A stretch of DNA of 19,270 bases from a methanogenic archaeon. GTDB taxonomy: Archaea; Thermoplasmatota; Thermoplasmata; Methanomassiliicoccales; Methanomethylophilaceae. How positions within the stretch are numbered: the stretch's first letter is position 1; every line of letters begins with the position of its first letter. Below the pieces are notes generated by a model. It was not told the DNA's origin. It worked only from the letters and a program-made list of their open reading frames with translations, and did not search any database. Both the position numbers and the translations under genes were made by a program. Below are positions 7,176 through 14,153 of the stretch, piece after piece. The stretch covers positions 1 to 19,270 of the forward strand of contig CADAGG010000004.1 in the NCBI GenBank assembly GCA_902787415.1, given 5' to 3'.

Positions 7176-8363
7176 TCACTTGTTGGCCACGATGCGGATG
7201 ATGTCCCCGGGCTCGAGGATGTAGTCGGCACCGACGGTACGGTGGTTCCTGCAGTTGACCGCCCTGATGAACTTGTCTCCCAGGTCGGTGTGGATCCTGT
7301 AGGCGAGGTCCCTGGCGGTGGATCCCCTGGGGACCAGGTGGCAGTCGGGGAGCACGCGTCCGAAGTGGTCGCACAGCTTGCTCTCGTCCTCCACGGGGTA
7401 GACGGGGATGTAGTCGAGGGTCTTGTAGACGGCGTCCTCCAGGCACTTCTGGATGCCGGTGCCACCGTACTTCTCCATGTTGGTCCTCATGTACTCGAGG
7501 GCCTTCTTCTGGCCCTCGTTGAGGTTGATGCCATCTTTGATGGTGAAGGTGGAGTCTCCGGGGACGTACTCGATGAGCCCGGCCTTCTCGGCCTTCCTGA
7601 GCGCGAGCTCGGTCTCGGCCATGGTGGGGACGGCCTCCTCCCCGAGGTTCCTCAGCTTGTCGAAGTTGCCCTCGGGCGCGATGTCGGCCTTGTTCATGGC
7701 GATGATCATGGGCTTGGAGAGCTTCCTGATCTCGGAGGTGAGCTTGAGCAGGGATTCGTCATCCCACTTGGTGGGGTCCTGGGGCAGGGGCACCTTCTGG
7801 AGGGCCTCCTTGATCTGCGATTCGGTGACCTTCAGTCCGGCGAGCCTCTCGGCGAGGATGGTCTCGGGCTTGCTGCCGTTCATCTTGGCGGCCCTGGCGA
7901 TCTTTCCCAGTCCGTCCTTGATGATCTCCCTCATCCAGCAGTCGATCTCGTTGCGGAGGAAGGTCACATCCTCGGTGGGGTCGAACTCGCCGGGTTTGCC
8001 GGGGAGACCTTCGATGTTGGTGCTTCCGCTGGCGTCGACCACGTTGACGAAGGCATCGGCCTGCCTGAGGTCGTCCAGGAACTTGTTTCCCAGTCCCTTT
8101 CCCTGCCATGCGTCGGGTACCAGTCCGGCGACGTCCAGGAGCTCCACGGGGATCATCCTGGTACCGTTCACGCAAAGAGAATTATGGGGATTGCAGGTGA
8201 CTCCGAGCTGTTTGCAGGGGCATTCGTAACGTACGTAACCCACGCCCTTGTTGGGTTCGATGGTGGTGAAGGGGTAGTTCGCGATCTCGACGGGGGCCAT
8301 GGTGGCGGCACCGAACATCGTGGATTTTCCTACGTTAGGTTTTCCGACGATTCCAATCTGCAT
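7176..8363 (-). CDS. YchF/Obg-like GTPase with TGS domain
   Basis: This 395-aa P-loop NTPase belongs to the archaeal branch related to YchF/OLA1 and Obg, which act with ribosomes. Motifs: G1 GKPNVGKS (7-14), G3 DVAG (77-80), G4 NKAD (224-227) and a C-terminal TGS domain (about 308-395, ending EPGDIIRIVANK). Canonical YchF/OLA1 has a changed G4 and prefers ATP; the intact NKAD here argues for GTP. Four cysteines (48, 50, 57, 64) lie between G1 and G3 and could bind metal or sense redox. A coiled-coil-like helical insert spans about 130-210. A minus-strand TATA-like ATCTATAATT (8401-8392) lies about 33 nt before ATG 8363, so the leader is very short. The gene is followed after six bases by polB. 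Confidence 0.88.
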   Translation of the reverse strand: MQIGIVGKPNVGKSTMFGAATMAPVEIANYPFTTIEPNKGVGYVRYECPCKQLGVTCNPHNSLCVNGTRMIPVELLDVAGLVPDAWQGKGLGNKFLDDLRQADAFVNVVDASGSTNIEGLPGKPGEFDPTEDVTFLRNEIDCWMREIIKDGLGKIARAAKMNGSKPETILAERLAGLKVTESQIKEALQKVPLPQDPTKWDDESLLKLTSEIRKLSKPMIIAMNKADIAPEGNFDKLRNLGEEAVPTMAETELALRKAEKAGLIEYVPGDSTFTIKDGINLNEGQKKALEYMRTNMEKYGGTGIQKCLEDAVYKTLDYIPVYPVEDESKLCDHFGRVLPDCHLVPRGSTARDLAYRIHTDLGDKFIRAVNCRNHRTVGADYILEPGDIIRIVANK

Positions 8364-8391
8364 ATAATCAATGGGTGATGCAGTTTCATAG

Positions 8392-8401
8392 AATTATAGA
8401 T
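8392..8401 (-). promoter_or_regulatory. TATA box for GTPase-polB operon
   Basis: On the minus strand this reads ATCTATAATT, centred about 33 nt before the GTPase ATG at 8363. No strong Shine-Dalgarno is seen, so the message is short-leadered or leaderless. Confidence 0.45.
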
Positions 8402-8529
8402 TCTCATTAAGTTCACACCCTTCGACAATTCAAAAAGATGGGTACTGGCACAGTAACGAATGTAGTTGCGTCGATGTGCAAAGTCGGTAATCCAATATGT
8501 TCGAAGGACGAGAGGGTTTGATTAAAAAT

Positions 8530-8546
8530 GGGGAGGAATCCTCCCC
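8530..8546 (-). terminator. Terminator of the small membrane-protein operon
   Basis: GGGGAGG (8530-8536) and CCTCCCC (8540-8546) form a 7-bp GC-rich stem with a 3-nt loop. On the minus strand it is followed at once by a T5 run (8528-8524). It lies about 40 nt beyond the stop at 8587 and is the clearest intrinsic-type terminator in the window. The rest of 8364-8586 holds only the GTPase promoter. Confidence 0.7.
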
Positions 8547-8586
8547 GGGAAACGGTTTAAAAGGAGGCAGATAATTTGAATTAGCG

Positions 8587-8922
8587 TCACTCAGCGTTAG
8601 CATCGGATGCAGGTACCGAATAGGTAATCCTGTTTGCGATGAATACCATAACCGCCCAGCCGGCGACGAGTGCCAGAAGCATGGGGATTCCGATTTCTGC
8701 CATCTCGGTGAGCATTGCTGAGGTATCTGCTGGATCCGACATTGCGGTAAGGAATGGGAACCAGGGCACAATCTCGCCATGCCAGATGTGTTCCACGAGG
8801 AGTGCCAGAACTCCTGCCCAGAGCATTATGTTCAGCCAGTTAATGTGATACTTCTCAGGAATGTGACTCCTGAGGCCGGTGGTTACGATTCCCACAGCGG
8901 CAGCCACTAAGAAACATGCCAT
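8587..8922 (-). CDS. Three-helix membrane protein B, paralogue of its upstream neighbour
   Basis: This 111-aa integral membrane protein is not one I recognise. Hydrophobic segments lie at about 2-17, 29-45 and 76-96, with a Trp/Pro loop (HGEIVPWFPF) and a polar Ala/Asp-rich tail. Helix 2 has the pattern LWAGVLALLVEHI (34-46). The upstream gene has FWALTFMIFVDHV at the equivalent place, with the same ten-residue Trp-to-His spacing. Helix 3 shares an A-x-W. The pair therefore looks like an old tandem duplication. ATG 8922 lies three bases past the upstream stop, with GGAGG spaced 8 nt away inside the end of the upstream gene, so expression is coupled. A hairpin/T5 terminator follows. A heterodimeric transporter or redox/ion-binding membrane complex is possible; no function can be assigned. 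Confidence 0.8.
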   Translation of the reverse strand: MACFLVAAAVGIVTTGLRSHIPEKYHINWLNIMLWAGVLALLVEHIWHGEIVPWFPFLTAMSDPADTSAMLTEMAEIGIPMLLALVAGWAVMVFIANRITYSVPASDANAE

Positions 8923-8925
8923 TTT

Positions 8926-9246
8926 TCATTCCTCCACAGTCTTTGCATCTTTTGCCGATGCAGACTTCAAGATTTTGATTCCCAGTTTGTCGAATGCAAC
9001 GAACATTTCCCATGCAGCGAGTATAGGTATAACCATACAGAGACTCAGCATGAATGGTTCTAGTCCGATTTCGAGGAACTCTCCCTCACCGCCTTCCAGA
9101 AGCCAACCGATGACATGGTCTACGAAAATCATGAAAGTCAGGGCCCAGAAGGCAAGGGCGAGTTGCCCGTTGCGGTTCTTACCAGGAGTGTTAATCCACG
9201 AATAGGTGGCAACAAGAGCAAAGATTGATGCGATTACTAGCCACAT
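8926..9246 (-). CDS. Three-helix membrane protein A (unknown function)
   Basis: This 106-aa membrane protein has hydrophobic segments at about 1-18, 29-50 and 64-86 and a charged C-terminal tail (KSASAKDAKTVEE). The buried acidic-His pair DH (43-44) in helix 2 follows Trp34, and AAW (77-79) is in helix 3. These features recur in the next gene. I chose ATG 9246 because AGGA (9260-9257) is spaced about 10 nt from it. An in-frame TTG at 9255 lies one base from that site, too close to use it. A minus-strand TATA-like TAAATAATT (9291-9283) puts the transcription start near 9262. Base composition here is visibly more AT-rich than the flanking genes. I do not recognise the family. Confidence 0.78.
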   Translation of the reverse strand: MWLVIASIFALVATYSWINTPGKNRNGQLALAFWALTFMIFVDHVIGWLLEGGEGEFLEIGLEPFMLSLCMVIPILAAWEMFVAFDKLGIKILKSASAKDAKTVEE

Positions 9247-9282
9247 TACAACCAATTCCTGTGAAACATTATAGTAACACGA

Positions 9283-9291
9283 ATTATTTAA
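9283..9291 (-). promoter_or_regulatory. TATA box for the membrane-protein pair
   Basis: On the minus strand this reads TAAATAATT, predicting a start near 9262 and a leader of about 16 nt that includes AGGA. A further TATA-like TTTTATATG at 9343-9352 (plus-strand reading) could drive either strand. Confidence 0.4.
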
Positions 9292-9396
9292 TCGTATGTG
9301 TTTAATGCTACGAATTAATTAATTTGTACATATATCCATTGTATTTTATATGCTCACAGGGTGAACTAATTACTTTTTCGTATGAAAACTCGCGAA

Positions 9397-9411
9397 TTCT
9401 GATATTCAGAA
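9397..9411 (+). other. Inverted repeat TTCTGA-TAT-TCAGAA with T6 run
   Basis: The arms (9397-9402 and 9406-9411) are perfect. On the plus strand a T6 run follows at 9416-9421. It sits in the 239-nt AT-rich gap between membrane protein A and rsmA. It could be an operator, or the end of a short plus-strand transcript starting from the TATA-like TTTTATATG at 9343-9352. I see no convincing coding frame here. Confidence 0.35.
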
Positions 9412-9485
9412 CTAGTTTTTTGTAGTGTCTTGATACGCCATATGGGAGTCAGCATCTCTCGACGGGATGCAAGCATCATGATCGA

Positions 9486-10283
9486 TTAGTGAGCGGCGTC
9501 TTTCAGGCGGGCTACCGCATCAGCGATCTCTCCGATCTCCACTGGCCTGAGGTGCTCTATGCGCTCGTCGGCGTAAGGTATCTGGTCGGCGGACTCGATG
9601 AGCCTGGCCGCCTTCAGGGAGGTGCCGATCTTCTTCCTGCGGTGGTCGAAGCATACCTGCGTGACCCTGAAGAAGATCTTCTCGTCCTTCACCGCGAAGG
9701 GCGCGGGACGGGGGGTGATGGACACCAGGCAGGAGTCCACCTTGGGCTGCGGCTTGAACCTGGATTTGGGAACGTTCTCGACTATCTGGCACTCTGCCTT
9801 GTAGAACAGGTTGACGGTGAGTCTCGAATAGTCGGGGCTGCCAACGTCGGCGACCATGCGCTCGGCGAACTCCTTCTGCACCATGACCACCGCCTTCTTG
9901 AAGGGGTATTCGAGAAGCTTGAAGATGATGGGGGTGGAGACGCTGTACGGCAGGTTGCTGACGAACCTGTCGAACGGGGGGAAGGGGACCTTCACGGCAT
10001 CCCCGTGGATGAGGGTGAGCTGATCTCCGTAGGTCTCCTCGATGTACTTGGCGAGGATGTCGTCAATCTCGATGCAGGTGAGCGACTCGCCCTTGCCGAT
10101 GAGCCTCTGTGTGAGTATACCCAGACCGGGTCCTACCTCGAGAACCCTGTCCCCGGGTTCGATCTCGGCATAGCCGATGTGGCGGTCAGCCACACGGCCG
10201 TCCGTGAGAAAATTCTGTCCCTTGCTCTTGGTGGGTACGACGCCCGTCTCGGCGATGAGTCTGCTGGTCTCGCCGGGATTCAT
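9486..10283 (-). CDS. rsmA: 16S rRNA N6,N6-dimethyladenosine transferase (KsgA/Dim1)
   Basis: This 265-aa SAM-dependent methyltransferase dimethylates the two adjacent adenosines in the 3'-terminal helix of 16S rRNA, late in small-subunit assembly. Visible are the entry motif GQNFL (22-26), the SAM loop EVGPGLG (49-55), the acidic IEID (71-74), GDAVKV (94-99) and catalytic NLPY (110-113), followed by the basic C-terminal RNA-binding domain. ATG 10283 overlaps the DUF655 stop as ATGA, so translation is coupled. It is the last gene of the eight-gene translation run and ends in TAA, one of only two TAA stops in the window. All catalytic motifs are intact. Confidence 0.96.
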   Translation of the reverse strand: MNPGETSRLIAETGVVPTKSKGQNFLTDGRVADRHIGYAEIEPGDRVLEVGPGLGILTQRLIGKGESLTCIEIDDILAKYIEETYGDQLTLIHGDAVKVPFPPFDRFVSNLPYSVSTPIIFKLLEYPFKKAVVMVQKEFAERMVADVGSPDYSRLTVNLFYKAECQIVENVPKSRFKPQPKVDSCLVSITPRPAPFAVKDEKIFFRVTQVCFDHRRKKIGTSLKAARLIESADQIPYADERIEHLRPVEIGEIADAVARLKDAAH

Positions 10284-10813
10284 CTTTCCACGAAGAGGTA
10301 GCGCTTCCTGTCCGCGTCCATGATCTCGAGCATGATGCGGGCGACGATGAGCTTCTCGGGGTTCTTGACCGAGGGGACCCTGGCCGCGATGTCGGCGAGG
10401 TCCTTGAACTCCTCCTTGCGCCTCTCCTCGATGATGGCCATCATGCTCTTCTTGCCGAGTCCGGGAAGCTCCTCGAGGATGTGCTTCTTGATGTTGATGG
10501 GTCCGGCGGTGTTGAAGAACTTGACGAAGCGCGCCTCGTCCGCTTTGACTGCGAGGCTGACTGCGTACTCGAGCTCCGACTGCGCGGTGGAGGAGAGCTC
10601 GTCGTATCCGATCCTCCTCTTGACGTGGTCGATGGCGGTCCTCTGCTCGGCCTCCTTGCCGATGTAGACGCGGTCCTCGAACTGGAGGACGACCCCTGCC
10701 TTGTAAACGAGCTCGAAGAGCTTGAAGTCCCTGTCTCCGACGGCGTAGCAGATGTTCTCTCTCCTTCCGTGGGACTGGGGCGGTATGTCTAATATGTATG
10801 CGTATTCTTCCAT
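10280..10813 (-). CDS. DUF655 putative RNA-binding protein
   Basis: This 177-aa protein matches the archaeal DUF655 family: an N-terminal OB-like part (EEYAYILDI, RENICYAVGDRDFKLFEL) and a helix-hairpin-helix region with EELPGLGKKSMMAIIEER (114-131). The family is typically encoded between rpoF and rsmA in euryarchaea, as here. Its exact role is unknown; RNA or DNA binding is inferred from the HhH and OB folds. ATG 10813 is preceded by GAGG spaced about 8 nt. It is 15 nt from the rpoF stop and overlaps the rsmA start by four bases, which suggests a partnership with RsmA in rRNA maturation. Confidence 0.9.
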   Translation of the reverse strand: MEEYAYILDIPPQSHGRRENICYAVGDRDFKLFELVYKAGVVLQFEDRVYIGKEAEQRTAIDHVKRRIGYDELSSTAQSELEYAVSLAVKADEARFVKFFNTAGPINIKKHILEELPGLGKKSMMAIIEERRKEEFKDLADIAARVPSVKNPEKLIVARIMLEIMDADRKRYLFVER

Positions 10814-10828
10814 TTCTGTCCCTCGCGT

Positions 10829-11179
10829 TCAGTTGGCGTATTCAGCGACAGTATCGAGAATCTGCTGGATCATATCAGGCGAAAGGGTGACACCCCTCTC
10901 TTTTGCAAAAATCGCGCGGACCTCCACAGGGAACCTGGGAAGGGTGTCCGCGATCTTGACGGGGATCATGGCCCTGGAATCCTCGGTCAGGGAGAGATCC
11001 GCGATGATCTCGGAGATCTTCGCGATGATCTCATCAGCCTGTTCCTTGGTCAGAGGGCAGGTGTCGACAGCAGTGTTCATTGCCGCTTTAAGGGAGGGGA
11101 TGAGCTCTCCTCTCTTCTCGTTCTCCGCGGTAAGCATTTCCTTTACTTCTGCTACAGATACGTATTTGCCCTCTGCCAT
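10829..11179 (-). CDS. rpoF: RNA polymerase subunit F (Rpb4 homologue)
   Basis: RpoF pairs with RpoE (Rpb7) to form the stalk of archaeal RNA polymerase. The 116-aa, mostly helical product carries the family pattern: GKYVSVAEVKEML near the N terminus, DTCPLTKEQADEI in the middle, and the HRDC-like C-terminal half with RAIFAKERGVTLSPDMIQQILD. I chose ATG 11179 over an in-frame GTG at 11188, because that GTG lies within GGGTGA, the Shine-Dalgarno for the ATG. The gap from the L21e stop is 29 nt. The rpl21e-rpoF-DUF655-rsmA order is common in euryarchaea. Confidence 0.93.
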   Translation of the reverse strand: MAEGKYVSVAEVKEMLTAENEKRGELIPSLKAAMNTAVDTCPLTKEQADEIIAKISEIIADLSLTEDSRAMIPVKIADTLPRFPVEVRAIFAKERGVTLSPDMIQQILDTVAEYAN

Positions 11180-11208
11180 GATCTTCACCCGTCAGTAATG
11201 TAATCCGT

Positions 11209-11502
11209 TTATGCGACTGCCTTTACAAGGTGCTCGGGGCGGGAGACGACGATCTTGGTCTTTCCGCCGACGTTGACCCTGACCTCGTAAGCGGTTCCCC
11301 TCTCCTGGATGACGAATCCGGTGAGGCCGTGGAACCTGGAGTGAGGCATTCCACTGTGGATGCTGGGGTCGATGACGATGTTGACTTTCTCTCCGGGCTC
11401 GAAGGTCTGGAATCCCCTGGTGATGGGGGAAAGTCCGCGTGCCCTGGGTTTCTTCTTCAGAATCTGGCGGGTTTTTGATCTGGTTCCTCTGGATCTCTGC
11501 AT
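11209..11502 (-). CDS. rpl21e: Large-subunit ribosomal protein L21e
   Basis: This 97-aa basic protein has the L21e pattern: SRGTRSKTRQILKK at the N terminus, GLSPITRGFQTFEPGEKVNI, then IHSGMPHSRFHGLTG and the ending RPEHLVKAV. ATG 11502 is five bases from the pus10 stop and is preceded by GAGG about 10 nt upstream. It ends in TAA. Its length is normal for archaea. Confidence 0.95.
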   Translation of the reverse strand: MQRSRGTRSKTRQILKKKPRARGLSPITRGFQTFEPGEKVNIVIDPSIHSGMPHSRFHGLTGFVIQERGTAYEVRVNVGGKTKIVVSRPEHLVKAVA

Positions 11503-11507
11503 GTATA

Positions 11508-12743
11508 TCAGTCCTCAGGTTGTTGATAGTCGATTTCTAAGACGTCCAAGAGCTCTACGCGGCACTGTATGCCGAGTCTCTCGGAGAAGCTGGGCGTCGT
11601 CCTTCCGTCGTCGCCCGACACGAACTCCTTGACGTAGGTCCCGGATTGTGTCTTGAGCACGAGGTCGAAGGTGTCTTCCTCGATGTTCTCCGCCTTTACC
11701 CAGTAGACGACCCTGTCCCTGACAAGGTCCGCACGCCGGTGCTCGACTCTCGTTGGAGTCCTCTGGGCAAGGTGCACGTTCTCGAATGATACAGTGGCTT
11801 CAACTACTCTTTCTTTATTAACTTTGCTCTCCGCACGTACTCTCGCGCGATAAGTCTTATCGGACTCGGCCTCCTTGTACTCCTTGACGTACTTGCGGGC
11901 CACGAAGCGCAGTCCGTGGTATTGTGCCAGAGGGGACTGGTTGGCCTTCTTCTCGAGCTCGTCGAGGTCGATGTCCCTGATGCGGGGGTGGCTTATCTCG
12001 AGGATGAAGGGCCTGCCGGTGCCGAGCATGCAGGCGTCGATGTCCTCCCTTCCCATGCCGTGGAAGAAGTGCTCGTCGCCCTGCGCCATCTCGAGCGCGA
12101 TGTCGCCGATGATCTCCTGAACGGATGTCTGGTACATCTTGCCGGTGCCGTTGCAGCGGGGGCATCCCTTGCCCTTGCACATGCGGCAGGGCCATATGGT
12201 CTGGGGGATCTCCCTGCTGAGCTTGTTGTAGCGCCCCGCGATGAAGATGGGGGCGATGTCGAGGGTGACGTCGGCGAAGCGGGTGTCGATGCAGGCCACG
12301 ACCTGGGGGTCCTTGAAGTTGACCGCCCTGTTGATCATGGGCAGCGCGACCTTGCCGATCTCGCGGTTCAGCTCGGTCTTGAGGGGCTCGGCGGTCTCGG
12401 CGAGTCCGTACTCCTCGATGACCTCCTTCTCCAGCTTGGCCTGGGCGGGGTCGATCCTGCAGCCGACCAGGAAGTTCTCGGACTCCACCTCGTTGACCTT
12501 CTCGGCCACCGCTTCGGCGAAGCGGGGGAGCATGGAGAACAGGTCCTCGCAGAGGGGGCACATCTCCTCGGGCTCGAAGTCCTGTCCGCTCTCCTTCAGG
12601 GCGGCCCTGAGCATCTGCCCGCGCTGGAGGTCGGTGAGCTGCTCTCCGCATTTGGCGAACATCCTGCCGAGGCAGTGGTCGCAGTAGCCGAGGGCCGCTA
12701 TCTTGGCGGCCTTCTCGAGATTGTCGGAAACCCATTGCTCCAT
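11508..12743 (-). CDS. pus10: tRNA pseudouridine synthase Pus10
   Basis: Archaeal Pus10 makes pseudouridine at tRNA positions 54 and 55. The 411-aa protein has an N-terminal zinc site (CDHC 21-24, CPLC 62-65), a THUMP-type domain (about 80-180), a second Cys cluster CRMCKGKGCPRC (186-197), then the synthase domain. The catalytic motif is GREDIDACMLGTGRPF (231-246), with D234 the probable nucleophile by analogy with GRTD of TruA. Cys238 is in a place where I would expect a basic residue in many homologues, but I cannot check this. The C terminus carries SGTYVKEFVSGDDGRTTPS, typical of the family. ATG 12743 has TGAGGT about 9 nt upstream and lies 10 nt after the KH-protein stop. Confidence 0.94.
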   Translation of the reverse strand: MEQWVSDNLEKAAKIAALGYCDHCLGRMFAKCGEQLTDLQRGQMLRAALKESGQDFEPEEMCPLCEDLFSMLPRFAEAVAEKVNEVESENFLVGCRIDPAQAKLEKEVIEEYGLAETAEPLKTELNREIGKVALPMINRAVNFKDPQVVACIDTRFADVTLDIAPIFIAGRYNKLSREIPQTIWPCRMCKGKGCPRCNGTGKMYQTSVQEIIGDIALEMAQGDEHFFHGMGREDIDACMLGTGRPFILEISHPRIRDIDLDELEKKANQSPLAQYHGLRFVARKYVKEYKEAESDKTYRARVRAESKVNKERVVEATVSFENVHLAQRTPTRVEHRRADLVRDRVVYWVKAENIEEDTFDLVLKTQSGTYVKEFVSGDDGRTTPSFSERLGIQCRVELLDVLEIDYQQPED

Positions 12744-12753
12744 GAGTAAAACC

Positions 12754-13302
12754 TCACAGGTCGAATCCCATCTCAGCGATCCTGAGCTTGGGGCGCTGGC
12801 TCTCCAGGTAGTGGTAGACGGTGGAGTGCTCGCTGCCGTGCAGGAGCATCTCGATGGCGTTCTTGGCGATGGGGAGGCTGATGCTGTTGCCGATGAGGGA
12901 CACGGTGTTGCCGTAGACGCTCATGTAGACGTCGGCCAGGTCCTCGATGAGCTTCCTGGTCTTGCCGTCCTTGCCGATGAGGCGTCCCCTGGCCCTGACG
13001 ACCTGGTTCTGGCGGTCGCCGATGACATCCTTGATGTCGATGCTCTCGAAGTACATGTCCTCGTCGTCCAGCAGCTTCATGGCCTTGTCGGGGTTGAATC
13101 CCCTGCCGACGGCCTTGATGACGTCCATGATCTGCAGTGCCATGATGGGCTCGACGCCCTCGGCGTTGTCGTCGTAGACGACCTCTCCCTCCTTGTCGAT
13201 CTGGAGTTTGATGCCGGTCCTCTCCTCGATCATCTTCTTGGAGCTTCCGTCCTTGCCCACGAGGGCTCCCACGCGGTCGGACGGGATTCTTATCGATCTC
13301 AT
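12754..13302 (-). CDS. Double-KH protein, Pno1/Dim2-like
   Basis: This 182-aa protein has two KH RNA-binding domains with GKDG loops at 16-19 (VGKDGSSKKMIEERTG) and 110-113 (IGKDGKTRKLIEDL). It ends RPKLRIAEMGFDL. This arrangement matches archaeal homologues of eukaryotic Pno1/Dim2, which binds the 3' end of pre-small-subunit rRNA and recruits Dim1, the KsgA homologue. ATG 13302 overlaps the rio1 stop as ATGA. The GGAGG Shine-Dalgarno lies inside the Glu-rich tail codons of rio1, which forces tight coupling. Gene order with rio1 and aIF1A is common in archaea. Confidence 0.92.
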   Translation of the reverse strand: MRSIRIPSDRVGALVGKDGSSKKMIEERTGIKLQIDKEGEVVYDDNAEGVEPIMALQIMDVIKAVGRGFNPDKAMKLLDDEDMYFESIDIKDVIGDRQNQVVRARGRLIGKDGKTRKLIEDLADVYMSVYGNTVSLIGNSISLPIAKNAIEMLLHGSEHSTVYHYLESQRPKLRIAEMGFDL

Positions 13303-14144
13303 TCTTCTTCCTCCTCTTCGTCCTCCGCGTATTCTTCCTCGTCGGAGTCATCATCGTCGTTCTCGTCTTCGGGTGCGAAGACCTCTTCCTTGATGGTCTC
13401 GGGGTCGATGATGTCCGCCCCGCGGTTCTTGAAGAACCTGTTGATGTTGACGATATCCCTGTCCAGCAGCTCCTTGGCGTTGAAGAAGTCGCTGGTCATG
13501 GACTGGCCCACGTCGATCACGATGGGTTCGCCGTCCATCATGAGGATGTTGTATTCGCTGAGGTCGCCGTGGACCAGGTGGGCGTCCCTCCAGCCGTCGA
13601 TTATGAAAGACACGACCTCGTCGTAGACCTCGGTGGGGTTCTCCATCGCCACGTCCCTGAGCTGGGGCGCGGGCCTGCCCTCCTCCCCGATGTACTCCAT
13701 CAGGAGGCAGTTCTTGTCGTTGGCGATGGGTTCGGGCACCGGGAGTCCGGCCTCGTAGTACCTCTCGAGGTTCCTGAACTCCTTGGCGGCCCAGGTGTAG
13801 ATGAACTTCCAGCGGTTGCCGGTGGTCCCCTTGAACCTGGGGTCTCCCTCCACGTACTTGCTGACGCGCTTGAAGGTGGAGGTCGAGGTGCGGTATATCT
13901 TGAGGGCCACGGGTTCGCCGTCCTCGTCGGTGGCGTAGAACACGTTGCCCTCCTTCCCCGTGGAAATGGGGTAGTGGACCTTGTCTATCAGCCCTCTCTT
14001 CATGAAGGGGTAGAGCGTCATCAGGGTCTTCCTGTCGAAGCCCTCGCCTTCGGTCTGACGTTCGTCGCCGGTCTTGTTGGTCTTGAGGGCGTCGATGCGC
14101 TGCTCAAGGTAGGCGTACTTCTCGTCGTATGATGTGGAGGGCAA
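13299..14144 (-). CDS. rio1: RIO-type Ser/Thr kinase/ATPase Rio1
   Basis: Rio1 acts in the last steps of small ribosomal subunit maturation. The 281-aa protein shows the RIO P-loop STGKEGNV (61-68), the ATP-contact Lys82 in ALKIYR, the flexible-loop region (about 86-110), hinge MEYI (149-152), catalytic HGDLSEYN (192-199, D194) and metal-binding IDVGQ (210-214). The C-terminal tail (259-281) is almost all Asp/Glu, and its GAG/GAA codons supply the ribosome binding site of the next gene. The start is TTG 14144, chosen because TGAGGA (14156-14151) is well spaced and the next in-frame ATG is residue 42, just before the RIO domain. The gap from the aIF1A stop is 9 nt. Confidence 0.94.
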   Translation of the reverse strand: MPSTSYDEKYAYLEQRIDALKTNKTGDERQTEGEGFDRKTLMTLYPFMKRGLIDKVHYPISTGKEGNVFYATDEDGEPVALKIYRTSTSTFKRVSKYVEGDPRFKGTTGNRWKFIYTWAAKEFRNLERYYEAGLPVPEPIANDKNCLLMEYIGEEGRPAPQLRDVAMENPTEVYDEVVSFIIDGWRDAHLVHGDLSEYNILMMDGEPIVIDVGQSMTSDFFNAKELLDRDIVNINRFFKNRGADIIDPETIKEEVFAPEDENDDDDSDEEEYAEDEEEEEE

Positions 14145-14153
14145 TAGGATTCC

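Noticed and set aside
4669..7446. A very long (925-codon) open frame on the minus strand overlapping polB and the GTPase gene
   Set aside because: Its product is a low-complexity Arg/Gly/His/Pro-rich string typical of an out-of-frame reading of GC-rich genes. The PolB frame has all the family motifs.
6831..8378. A 515-codon plus-strand frame opposite the GTPase and polB
   Set aside because: The translation is Gly/Val/Leu/Asp-rich without domains, which is the usual antisense shadow of a GC-rich gene.
13299..13380. Glu/Asp repeat in rio1 as a sequence-repeat artefact
   Set aside because: Acidic tails are common in Rio1 proteins and the codons are mixed, so this looks like a normal disordered tail.
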